DNA of 6,201 nt. Origin: an uncultured Actinomycetes bacterium. GTDB taxonomy: Bacteria > Actinomycetota > Actinomycetes > Nanopelagicales > Nanopelagicaceae. The notes under the pieces are model-generated. The model had not been told where the DNA came from and did no database searches. It worked only from the letters and a program-made list of their open reading frames with translations. The position numbers and the translations under genes are program-made. The DNA is taken from positions 1 to 6,201 of the forward strand of contig CAIXVA010000115.1 of NCBI GenBank assembly GCA_903922745.1, read 5' to 3'. Every line of letters starts with the position of its first letter. Positions within the stretch are counted from its first letter, which is position 1. This document shows positions 1-6,081 of the stretch, piece by piece.

Positions 1-199
1 GATCTAGAAACTCCAGGCGAGCAGGTGATGCTGCATCGCAAATATGGATATCACTTAGGCGAATGAAGGCTGCAACAACCTGTGCGTTAAGTGGTTCTTC
101 GCCAATGACTAACTCACCTTTATCAAGTAGTAGCTCGCGCCAATTTGAATCAGGTGAAACTTTAGAACGAACAATGCGGTTTGTTGATGTACTAGACAT
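1..199 (-). CDS. Metallophosphoesterase, TIGR03767-like, N-terminal fragment (runs off left edge)
   Basis: Only the first 66 residues are present; the rest lies beyond base 1. The visible protein begins MSSTSTNRIVRSK. After about 45 residues it reaches FIRLSDIHICDAASPARLEF, in which D50-x-H52 is the first metal-binding motif of calcineurin-like phosphoesterases. The following CDAxSPARxEFLD stretch resembles the actinobacterial TIGR03767 (PPA1498) family, which has long inserts between the metal motifs. Many members carry a Tat signal, but none is visible here: there is no twin arginine and no hydrophobic stretch, so a cytoplasmic location is inferred. The ATG at 199-197 overlaps the 3' end of the ABC ATPase gene by 8 bp (ATGTCTAG), which points to translational coupling. 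A GAGG lies about 12 nt upstream. The substrate is unknown. The context suggests a phosphate or phosphonate ester brought in by the adjacent transporter, but this is inference. Confidence 0.75.
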   Translation of the reverse strand, partial: MSSTSTNRIVRSKVSPDSNWRELLLDKGELVIGEEPLNAQVVAAFIRLSDIHICDAASPARLEFLD

Positions 200-1232
200 T
201 AGCGACAAGAACCTCAGAACTTAATACTCGTAGTTGAACAGATGATCCTGGAAGCAGGTCTCCGGTTGAAGCACTTGTCATAAGCGATTGCACAATCGTG
301 CCATCTGATGTTTGACAAATAATATTGGATGAAGCACCCATAAATGATCGCGTCAATACCTTTGCATTGCCCTGCGCAGTTGTTGCTACAACAGAGATGG
401 ATTCTGGGCGAATAAGTGCATGTACTTTTCCATTTTCATTGCCGCGCTTGAGAGCAACAACTTTACTCCCAAAGATTTCAACCATGCCATCTGAGATATG
501 TGCTGGAATTCTGTTCATGGTGCCAACGAAACTTGCAACAAATGATGAAGCAGGCTTGTTATAGAGAGCATCTGGTGTATCAATCTGCTCAAGTACACCG
601 CTGTTCATCACACCTACACGGTCAGAGATAGCCATAGCCTCTTCCTGATCATGAGTAACAAATAAAGTTGTTGTGCCTAAAGAAAGTTGAAGGCGACGAA
701 TCTCTTCACGCAGGTTTACACGCACCTGGGCATCAAGTGCCGATAATGGCTCATCCAGCAAGAGAATTTCAGGCTCAAAAGCAAGTGCTCTAGCCAGTGC
801 CACACGCTGTTGCTGACCACCAGAAAGCTGATGGGTAAAGCGCTTGCTCTGTGAATCTAGGCCCACCAAATCCAAGAGCTCATGTGCTTTCTTAAGGCGC
901 AGGTGCTTACTTACTTTTCTCATCTGTAAACCAAAAGCTACATTTTCTTCGACAGTTAAATTAGGGAACAGTGAATACGCCTGAAAAACCATTCCCATGT
1001 TTCGCTTATGCGCAGGCACATCTGAGATGTTTTTGTCGGCTACCAATACTGTGCCTGCATCCTGATGTTCTAAGCCAGCAACCACTCGAAGGGCTGTTGT
1101 CTTGCCGCATCCTGAGGGTCCAAGTAATGCCACCAGTTCTCCCACACCAACCTCAAGATTGAAGTTGTCTAAAGCGATCACATTTCCAAATCGCTTTGAA
1201 ATGTTTCTTAAGGAAAGGCTCTTACTAGACAT
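192..1232 (-). CDS. ABC transporter ATP-binding protein, PhnT/PotA-like importer ATPase
   Basis: This 346-residue protein is the ATPase that drives the neighbouring importer at the cytoplasmic face of the membrane. All nucleotide-binding elements are intact: Walker A GPSGCGKTT (38-46), Q-loop glutamine Q84 in MVFQAYSLFP, signature LSGGQ (136-140), Walker B ILLLDEP with catalytic E161, D-loop SALD (164-167) and switch H194. Residues from about 240 to 346 form the C-terminal TOBE-type regulatory domain (LIRPESI near 273-279) usual in the Fe3+/polyamine/2-aminoethylphosphonate group. The open frame extends 90 codons further upstream to 1502, but that part reads as nonsense inside the permease gene. 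The start at 1232 shares one base with the permease stop (TAATG) and follows a GGGAG ribosome site. Sequence alone does not give the substrate; the phosphonate assignment comes from the upstream enzymes. Confidence 0.93.
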   Translation of the reverse strand: MSSKSLSLRNISKRFGNVIALDNFNLEVGVGELVALLGPSGCGKTTALRVVAGLEHQDAGTVLVADKNISDVPAHKRNMGMVFQAYSLFPNLTVEENVAFGLQMRKVSKHLRLKKAHELLDLVGLDSQSKRFTHQLSGGQQQRVALARALAFEPEILLLDEPLSALDAQVRVNLREEIRRLQLSLGTTTLFVTHDQEEAMAISDRVGVMNSGVLEQIDTPDALYNKPASSFVASFVGTMNRIPAHISDGMVEIFGSKVVALKRGNENGKVHALIRPESISVVATTAQGNAKVLTRSFMGASSNIICQTSDGTIVQSLMTSASTGDLLPGSSVQLRVLSSEVLVANV

Positions 1233-2011
1233 TACTTTCTCCCTTGCATAGAACGTTCTGGAACGAAAAGCGTAATAACTGTCAAAATTAGGAATGGAAT
1301 GATCAGCGACATCATTGAGATCGCAATAGCGCCAAGGATGTTGTCTTGTGCAACAAATGTGACCCATGTTGGGAAGGTGTCCCAGTGGAGCAATACTGTC
1401 AATGTGTACTCCCCAAGAGATAAGGCAAAGGTCAACGCAATCGTTGCCATGACCGAACCTCGGATTACTGGAACAATCACAGCTGTAATCGTCCGCCACC
1501 AATTTGCACCAGCGCTGCGGGCTGCTTCAGTAATGGTTTTTAATGGAATTGAATTTAGTCCAATATCAAGTGATCGATAGGCGTATGGGAGTGCCAATAC
1601 AAAATAGAGAAATGGAAGCTCTAAAACAGTGTTTTGAACAAACTCAGGGAAAGAGATTTGAGCACCAACTGCAAAAGCAACCACTGGAATAACAAGCGGT
1701 AGAAGTGAAATTCCATCGATTAGAGGCCGAATTGGTGATTTGCTGACGTGTAACCAGGTCATAGTGGGAACCAAAACAATCAGGGTAATTAGCACTGTAA
1801 GACCAGCCAGCCAGCCTGATCTAAAAATATAGTGAAAGAACTCCTCCTCTCGGATAGCCCACAAGTAATGGGTCCAGCCATATCCACCAGTTAAAGGTGT
1901 ACGGATCGAGTATTCAAAAGCAGAAACCATTGGGATAAAGACGAAGAAACCCAAAATGAGAAGTGTCACCGCCAGTGGTGGCTGGAACCTAACTCTTAAC
2001 GCTTTTGCCAT
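1232..2011 (-). CDS. ABC transporter permease, second membrane subunit (MetI-like/BPD_transp_1)
   Basis: This 259-residue integral membrane protein should form half of the translocation pore. About six hydrophobic segments can be seen, near residues 13-33, 67-87, 100-120, 128-146, 185-205 and 228-250. The cytoplasmic coupling loop that docks on the ATPase is seen at 162-181: E162-A163-A164, then G168, then the I-V-P end at 179-181. The length is normal for the shorter permease of a spermidine/iron/aminoethylphosphonate-type pair. The start at 2011 lies inside the end of the first permease gene (16-bp overlap) and is supported by a clear AGGAG six bases upstream. The stop TAA overlaps the ATPase start by one base. 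Substrate specificity cannot be read from it; transport of an aminophosphonate is inferred from the operon. Confidence 0.93.
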   Translation of the reverse strand: MAKALRVRFQPPLAVTLLILGFFVFIPMVSAFEYSIRTPLTGGYGWTHYLWAIREEEFFHYIFRSGWLAGLTVLITLIVLVPTMTWLHVSKSPIRPLIDGISLLPLVIPVVAFAVGAQISFPEFVQNTVLELPFLYFVLALPYAYRSLDIGLNSIPLKTITEAARSAGANWWRTITAVIVPVIRGSVMATIALTFALSLGEYTLTVLLHWDTFPTWVTFVAQDNILGAIAISMMSLIIPFLILTVITLFVPERSMQGRK

Positions 2012-2895
2012 TTGGCACTCCTACGTTGAATGGCAAGGTATGGAATAACTGCACAGGCTGAGATCACAATCATCACAACACCTAATGCTTTTCCAAGGTT
2101 TAATTGTGCTGCTGAAACATTTCCATCTAACAACCCACCAATTTGTAATGGTGTCAGAGGAAGATTTCCAACAGTTAATGCATTTGCAGTTGCGTAGGCT
2201 GAAAATCCGCTAGCAAAAAGTAATAAGAATGAGGCGATGAAGCTTGGGAAAAGTAAGGGAATGCCAATTCGTATCCAGTAATTGAATTGGCTCGCACCTA
2301 AGTTGCGTGCTGCTTCGGACCATTCGCGCCGAAGAGAAACAATTGCTGGTGAAAATACAATTACCATCAAAGGTAACTGGAAATATAGATACACAACTAA
2401 TAAACCAATAAAGGAGCCTAGTGAGAATGTTCCTGCATACAGATCCCAGCCTAGATACTTTAAAAACTTAGTGAGGAAGCCCTGAATTCCAAGTGCGGCA
2501 TAAAACATAAATGCAAGTGGCACTCCACCAGTGTTGGCGAGGACTCCACTCATTACTGCAATAGTCCGGCGCAGTTTAGAACTTCCTCGGGATTCAATGA
2601 AGTAGGCAGCAATTGCGCCCGGAAATGCTGCGATTGCTGCGGAGAAAACACCGATCTTTATTGAGTTAAGAAATCCTGTTCGGTATGGCTCTTGAACGGC
2701 CGTTTTGAAGTTATCAATTGTGAAAGTATTTTCGTTAGATAAAAATGAAACGTAAATTAGACGTGCAATTGGGAAAAGAAAAAAGAAACCAACGATCAGC
2801 AAAAGCGGAACCGCTGGAAGAATATTCTTTATAAAAGAAGCGAGGAAGGCGCGTCCCCTTGAAGGCGCGCCTCCCTCTATGACTTGGGAGGTCAT
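1996..2895 (-). CDS. ABC transporter permease, first membrane subunit (MetI-like/BPD_transp_1)
   Basis: This 299-residue membrane protein is the partner of the shorter permease. It has a polar N-terminal tail of about 25 residues, then hydrophobic segments near 28-50, 80-100, 115-138, 160-185, 215-238 and 270-290. The EAA coupling loop is canonical at 194-213: EAARNLGA followed by the I-G-I-P end. The gene starts 9 bases after the stop of the binding-protein gene. The ATG at 2895 is preceded by AAGGA at very short spacing (about 2 nt), so initiation may depend on ribosomes arriving from the upstream gene. Codons 8-17 contain an unusually GC-rich stretch with a 9-bp direct repeat and a 10-bp palindrome, listed separately. 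The 3' end overlaps the next permease by 16 bp. Confidence 0.92.
   Translation of the reverse strand: MTSQVIEGGAPSRGRAFLASFIKNILPAVPLLLIVGFFFLFPIARLIYVSFLSNENTFTIDNFKTAVQEPYRTGFLNSIKIGVFSAAIAAFPGAIAAYFIESRGSSKLRRTIAVMSGVLANTGGVPLAFMFYAALGIQGFLTKFLKYLGWDLYAGTFSLGSFIGLLVVYLYFQLPLMVIVFSPAIVSLRREWSEAARNLGASQFNYWIRIGIPLLFPSFIASFLLLFASGFSAYATANALTVGNLPLTPLQIGGLLDGNVSAAQLNLGKALGVVMIVISACAVIPYLAIQRRSAKWQKR
2018..2022 (-). promoter_or_regulatory. Ribosome binding site of the second permease, inside the first permease gene
   Basis: The minus strand reads GTAGGAG, then six bases, then ATG at 2011. The strong AGGAG lies within the coding sequence of the preceding permease. It fixes the start at 2011 and lets the two permeases be made from overlapping frames. 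Confidence 0.8.
2845..2872 (-). repeat. GC-rich direct repeat and palindrome at the 5' end of the first permease gene
   Basis: GAAGGCGCG occurs at 2845-2853 and again at 2861-2869, 16 bp apart on the plus strand. The second copy is part of a perfect 10-bp palindrome AGGCGCGCCT (2863-2872). AGGCGCG (2847-2853) can also pair with CGCGCCT (2866-2872) across a 12-base loop. The element covers about codons 8-17 of the permease, shortly after its start, in otherwise AT-leaning sequence. A hairpin in the mRNA here could lower permease output relative to the binding protein. This role is a guess; the repeats themselves are seen directly. Confidence 0.5.
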
Positions 2896-2904
2896 ATTCC
2901 TTTT

Positions 2905-4110
2905 TTACAAGCTAGCCCATGAAGAGATGATCTGCTCACGTGCAGTTAGTACGTCGGCAATAGTTGCAGGTCCGACAACCTTTGCTGTTGAAGGAACCTT
3001 GAAGTCAAGCAGTGATGGAACAAGTAGATTCTTCTTTGTCATTGCTGCAGACATGATTGGGTCCGCACCTGACTGCTGGAAGTAGTTCTGTCCACCTTGC
3101 ATCAATGCGAACAATTTAGAACCAGGAAGCTTTAGATCAGCTGCAGTTAGTTCTTTAGCTGTCTTTCCCTTGTTCTGTGAGTACACAAACTCTTGCCACA
3201 AACGAGCGTTAGCACAGTTTGGTGACTTAATGTTGATTGCGTTGATGTATGGAGGTGCTTGAAGTACGAAATCTGTTGGGTATACAAACTTAAGATCTAA
3301 GCCTGCTGCCTTCGCTGCTGGAACAATTCCAAGAGCGTTGAAGTCCCACATGAAACCAAGCTTTGCTGTACCAGTAGCAAGGTTTGTACCGTTTACCTTT
3401 ACTAGTGGTGCTTGAGCCTTTACAGACTTGAATAGGGCAAGACCCTTAGTTACATCTGAAAGATTCTTTTCTCCACCGTTACCGATGCTTGCTGCCAAAA
3501 CTGACATGAAAGCTTGGTTAGATGAAGTTGGGTCTCCAGTGATACCTACAAAGCCCTTGTATTCAGGCTTTGCGAAGTCTGCTGCCTTTGTTGGCACTGA
3601 TGGAAGACTTGTGTTGTAAACAATCGCAAGCTTTCCACCGTAGTTTCCGTACCAAAGACCTGTTGAGTCCTTAGCTGCGTTTGGAATGTCATTCCAGTTA
3701 ATAACTTGGTAAGGAGATGAAAGTGGCGTTGATCCTGGAGGAGTCAACTGAGCAACTACTAGAGGTCCAATATCGATTGAATCTGGTTGCTTTGACTTAG
3801 GAGCTGTCTTCATTGTGTCGATCTCGTACTGTGATGATCCATCTGGATTATCTACAGAAATCTTTACGCCGAAAGCCTTCTCGTATGCATCAAATGCATT
3901 GCCGTAGTTTGCCCAGTCGCGTGGTGTTGTGATGAGAGCAAGCTTGCCCTCTTTCTTAGCTAGCTTGATTAGGTTATCTAATCCGCCTACTTCTTTAACA
4001 TTCTTTGCCTTACAGATATCTACTGCTGCTGTAGCTGGTGTCGCGATTGCAACGATTCCAACTGCAAGCACTGCAGCGGTTGCTGCAGCTACTAGACGCT
4101 TTGCGCGCAT
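2905..4110 (-). CDS. Secreted ABC transporter substrate-binding protein, family 1 (PhnS/AfuA/PotD-like)
   Basis: This 401-residue extracellular receptor belongs to the importer encoded just downstream. The N-terminus is a Sec-type signal peptide: basic MRAKR, a hydrophobic core to about residue 23, then ATPATAA with likely cleavage near residue 28-29. The mature part opens with GGLDNLIKLAKKEGKLALIT, the usual start of family 1 binding proteins with two alpha/beta lobes, and contains GGKLAIVYNTS (158-168) and a late GFMWDFNAL (252-260). There is no lipobox cysteine at the cleavage site, so it does not look like a lipoprotein, which is unusual for a cell without an outer membrane. The mature protein has only two cysteines, C33 and C299, which could form a disulfide. 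The ATG at 4110 follows a GGAAGGG ribosome site. The ligand is not evident from the sequence; an aminophosphonate is inferred from the two enzymes upstream. Iron, polyamine or sulfonate binding remain alternatives. Confidence 0.9.
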   Translation of the reverse strand: MRAKRLVAAATAAVLAVGIVAIATPATAAVDICKAKNVKEVGGLDNLIKLAKKEGKLALITTPRDWANYGNAFDAYEKAFGVKISVDNPDGSSQYEIDTMKTAPKSKQPDSIDIGPLVVAQLTPPGSTPLSSPYQVINWNDIPNAAKDSTGLWYGNYGGKLAIVYNTSLPSVPTKAADFAKPEYKGFVGITGDPTSSNQAFMSVLAASIGNGGEKNLSDVTKGLALFKSVKAQAPLVKVNGTNLATGTAKLGFMWDFNALGIVPAAKAAGLDLKFVYPTDFVLQAPPYINAINIKSPNCANARLWQEFVYSQNKGKTAKELTAADLKLPGSKLFALMQGGQNYFQQSGADPIMSAAMTKKNLLVPSLLDFKVPSTAKVVGPATIADVLTAREQIISSWASL

Positions 4111-4119
4111 ATGTGGGAT

Positions 4120-4127
4120 CCCTTCCT
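4120..4127 (-). promoter_or_regulatory. Ribosome binding site of the binding-protein gene, overlapping a GGGATCCC palindrome
   Basis: The minus strand reads AGGAAGGG at 4127-4120, about 9 bases before the ATG at 4110. Its 3' end is part of the 8-bp palindrome GGGATCCC (4115-4122). This strong site supports the chosen start and fits the high output expected of a binding protein. Confidence 0.65.
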
Positions 4128-4194
4128 AAGGATTGTGAGGGGACTCTCTACCTAGAAAAGAAACAATCGGTGTTGTGAAGGTGTCGAAGTAAAG

Positions 4195-4216
4195 TCATGA
4201 GGGTGAACTCTCATGA
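4195..4216 (-). promoter_or_regulatory. Inverted repeat between the HAD and binding-protein genes (operator or weak attenuator)
   Basis: In the 117-bp gap between the HAD stop and the binding-protein start, TCATGAG (4195-4201) and CTCATGA (4210-4216) are perfect inverted copies around an 8-base centre. TCATGA is itself palindromic, so the site can also be read as two direct TCATGA copies 16 bp apart. In the operon mRNA the stem would be 7 bp, starting 11 bases after the HAD stop and followed by CTTTACTTC, a poor U-tract, so a strong intrinsic terminator is unlikely. A dimeric repressor site or a weak attenuator separating catabolic from transport genes is more plausible. The rest of the gap shows no convincing -35/-10 pair on the minus strand. 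It holds a GTTCACCC (4208-4201) resembling a PHO-box half site. Confidence 0.45.
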
Positions 4217-4227
4217 AAAATTCAGGG

Positions 4228-4893
4228 TTAAATAAGTGTCTTTAAATCGGCTACCGAGTTAATAACAGATGTCGCGCCGGCATCATGCAGCGTGTGTTCA
4301 TCGTGGGCTCCAGTTAAAACGCCGATCACTTGACCTGCACCAAAGGCAACTGCCGCCTGCATGTCCGCTGCGGTGTCACCGCACACAATCACGTTGGCAG
4401 GATGCGTAATTCCTAATACTTCAATTGCCATATTTAACATGTCGGGGTGTGGGCGACCACGACCAGCTTCACCTGGTGTCACAGAAAGATCAATTAAATC
4501 TTTCCACCCTAATTGATGAATCAGGGTGTCCAAAGTTGATCGACTAAACCCAGTTGTTAAAGCAACTGCAATACCTTTAGAACGAAGATACTTAAACAAA
4601 TCTTCAGCTCCTGCAATTGGTACAGCCCCAACTTCTGCAATCTCGCTGACATACGACTCTTCAAAAGCAACATTTGCTGTGTGAGCTTTTTCAACATCAC
4701 CCAACAACTCTGTGAAAACATGAATCTTTGATTGACCCATGGTGTCGATTGCATACTGAGTCCATTCAGCGCCATGAGTTGGCCACAATTCAGGCTGTGT
4801 TGCTTCAAATGCATTCTTGAATGCAGAAATTACTAGTCCATCATCATTTAAGACTGTTCCTGCAACATCAAAAGCAACCAATTCTACGCTCAT
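4228..4893 (-). CDS. Phosphonatase-like HAD-superfamily hydrolase (TIGR03351-like)
   Basis: This 221-residue cytoplasmic enzyme is predicted to cleave the C-P bond of phosphonoacetaldehyde or a close analogue, releasing phosphate. Motif I is FDVAGTV with nucleophile D9 and alanine at 11. DxAGT replaces the usual DxDGT and is a hallmark of the PhnX branch. Motif II is TTGFSRS (113-119). The motif III region is GRGRPHPD (144-151), with arginine where most HAD enzymes have lysine. Motif IV is CGDTAADM (171-178) with D173 and D177 for Mg2+. In the cap domain MGQSKIH (52-58) matches the MGxxKI of PhnX, placing K56 at the Schiff-base lysine. An open frame runs upstream to 5001, but the ATG at 4893 overlaps the oxidoreductase stop as TAATG, follows AAAGGGG, and gives the normal family length and a proper N-terminus. 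A phosphoglycolate- or sugar-phosphatase role is less likely because of the DxAGT motif and the neighbours. Confidence 0.88.
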   Translation of the reverse strand: MSVELVAFDVAGTVLNDDGLVISAFKNAFEATQPELWPTHGAEWTQYAIDTMGQSKIHVFTELLGDVEKAHTANVAFEESYVSEIAEVGAVPIAGAEDLFKYLRSKGIAVALTTGFSRSTLDTLIHQLGWKDLIDLSVTPGEAGRGRPHPDMLNMAIEVLGITHPANVIVCGDTAADMQAAVAFGAGQVIGVLTGAHDEHTLHDAGATSVINSVADLKTLI

Positions 4894-6005
4894 TACAGCC
4901 CCTTTATCGTTTCTTCGGCAATTGCGGGAGCCAAAGTATTTCCTCGGCCTCCGGGTCCAGTGACAGAAATTATGTTGTGTGCCATATGGCGACGATCGCA
5001 CACAGCACCATCTGTGCGTTGGCTATACACACCATCCCAGCGATTAACAATTGGTGGCAGTTTCTTTCCTAGCAAATTGCTCGCGACTTCATGCAGGTAT
5101 GTGTATGGATCCTCAGTTAATTTGAATTCAAATGGCTCTGCGTATTCGTGTGTATCACCAATTGTCAAAGTGCCATCTGCTCGCTGAACCATCAGTAGCT
5201 GCATGTGATTAGTTGATGCGATGTGGTGTTGAGGTGGCAAATTCTCACGTGTGGGCACTTCATATCCCGGGTAATAACGCATTGAATCACCATCGGCGAT
5301 AGAAGTTGTTAATACCTCATCAAGGGGCGCGGTGCTCATCATTTGTAATCTCACGCGTCGAAGTGGCGCAGTATCAAACTGCTCTTTAAATAGTGATGTG
5401 TGATCTGCTCCAGGACAGACAATTACAACGTCGCCTTCAAATAGTTCACCATTTCGGGCAACAACAACCGCAGTACTTGTATCACTTCTGACATCAACAA
5501 CATCTAGATTATTACGCCAAATGTAATTTTCATTGCGCAGCAAATACTCGCGCATTGATCGCAATACTGACCCTGGCTCAACTGTTGCATCTAGTGGACA
5601 CCATAGCGATGCTAAGTAATTTCCACGAAGTGCCGGATTAATCTTTTGAGTTTCATCCCGATCAAGTATCTGCCACTGACGATCTAGTGCATCCTCTTTT
5701 TTTAAACACTCTTCCATGACGTCTATTTCTTCTTTATTTGTTGCAAGTGTTAATGAACCATTGGCGCGAAAAATCATTTCAGGAATTGCGTTATGTATTT
5801 CGTCCCATAATTGGCGAGCGCGAATACTTGTTTGCAGCTCAGCCCCACTTTTACGACCACTGACCCAGACCAGTCCAAAGTTTCTAACCGATGCGCTTCT
5901 GGCCACATCATCGCGTTCAAGCTGGATTACCTGATGGCCCTTCTTGATTGCTTCAAAGGCGTGGGCGGTTCCAATGACTCCGCCGCCAATGATCACAATC
6001 TTCAT
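4893..6005 (-). CDS. FAD-dependent amine oxidoreductase (TIGR03364-like, DAO/glycine oxidase superfamily)
   Basis: This 370-residue flavoenzyme probably deaminates an aminophosphonate oxidatively, yielding an aldehyde, ammonia or amine, and H2O2 if it is an oxidase. It starts MKIVIIGGGVIG, with the dinucleotide-binding GGGVIG at 7-12 and an acidic E30 at the end of the second strand. RNFGLVWVSGR (41-51) is the conserved flavin-side motif of the TIGR03364 group. The C-terminal VTGPGGRGNTLAPA (348-361) closes the FAD site. Length matches the family (about 365-370). The ATG at 6005 is chosen because AGGAG lies 10 bases upstream; a GTG at 6014 is too close to that site. It is the first gene of the minus-strand run, and its TAA stop overlaps the HAD start by one base. 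This pairing with a phosphonatase-like HAD is the published basis for assigning the family to aminophosphonates. A plain glycine or sarcosine oxidase is the main alternative. Confidence 0.88.
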   Translation of the reverse strand: MKIVIIGGGVIGTAHAFEAIKKGHQVIQLERDDVARSASVRNFGLVWVSGRKSGAELQTSIRARQLWDEIHNAIPEMIFRANGSLTLATNKEEIDVMEECLKKEDALDRQWQILDRDETQKINPALRGNYLASLWCPLDATVEPGSVLRSMREYLLRNENYIWRNNLDVVDVRSDTSTAVVVARNGELFEGDVVIVCPGADHTSLFKEQFDTAPLRRVRLQMMSTAPLDEVLTTSIADGDSMRYYPGYEVPTRENLPPQHHIASTNHMQLLMVQRADGTLTIGDTHEYAEPFEFKLTEDPYTYLHEVASNLLGKKLPPIVNRWDGVYSQRTDGAVCDRRHMAHNIISVTGPGGRGNTLAPAIAEETIKGL

Positions 6006-6015
6006 GGTGCCCACT

Positions 6016-6020
6016 CTCCT
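6016..6020 (-). promoter_or_regulatory. Ribosome binding site deciding the oxidoreductase start
   Basis: AGGAG on the minus strand lies 10 bases before the ATG at 6005 but only 1 base before an in-frame GTG at 6014. The spacing favours the ATG, which also begins exactly at the MKIVIIGGG motif. Confidence 0.7.
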
Positions 6021-6081
6021 GCCCCTGGCTGAACAGCGGGTTTATCCCATGCGAAGGTTAGGCAAACTGTCGCGTTCTATC

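Noticed and set aside
325..564. Plus-strand open frames across the operon (for example 325-564, 971-1162, 1299-1580, 2282-2485, 3428-3619, 5716-5934)
   Set aside because: All lie opposite well-supported minus-strand genes, have no recognisable domains and no convincing ribosome sites.
1233..1502. 90-codon N-terminal extension of the ATPase reading frame
   Set aside because: It lies inside the second permease gene, has no ABC-like sequence, and the internal ATG at 1232 has a ribosome site and starts the family domain correctly.
2905..4110. Iron(III) or polyamine transport as the function of the ABC system
   Set aside because: The transporter families are shared with these substrates and this cannot be excluded from the proteins alone, but the two upstream aminophosphonate-type enzymes make phosphonate uptake the better reading.
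4195..4216. Strong intrinsic terminator after the HAD gene
   Set aside because: The stem has only 7 pairs, mostly A-T, and the following minus-strand sequence CTTTACTTC is not a proper U-tract.
4557..4814. 85-codon minus-strand frame inside the HAD gene
   Set aside because: It is an out-of-frame shadow of the HAD coding sequence, low in complexity and without a domain.
4894..5001. 36-codon N-terminal extension of the HAD hydrolase
   Set aside because: It overlaps the conserved C-terminal FAD motif of the oxidoreductase and would put a basic, unrelated tail before the motif I strand. The TAATG start at 4893 is better.
6006..6014. GTG start for the oxidoreductase three codons upstream
   Set aside because: It leaves only 1 base between AGGAG and the start codon; the ATG at 6005 has normal spacing.
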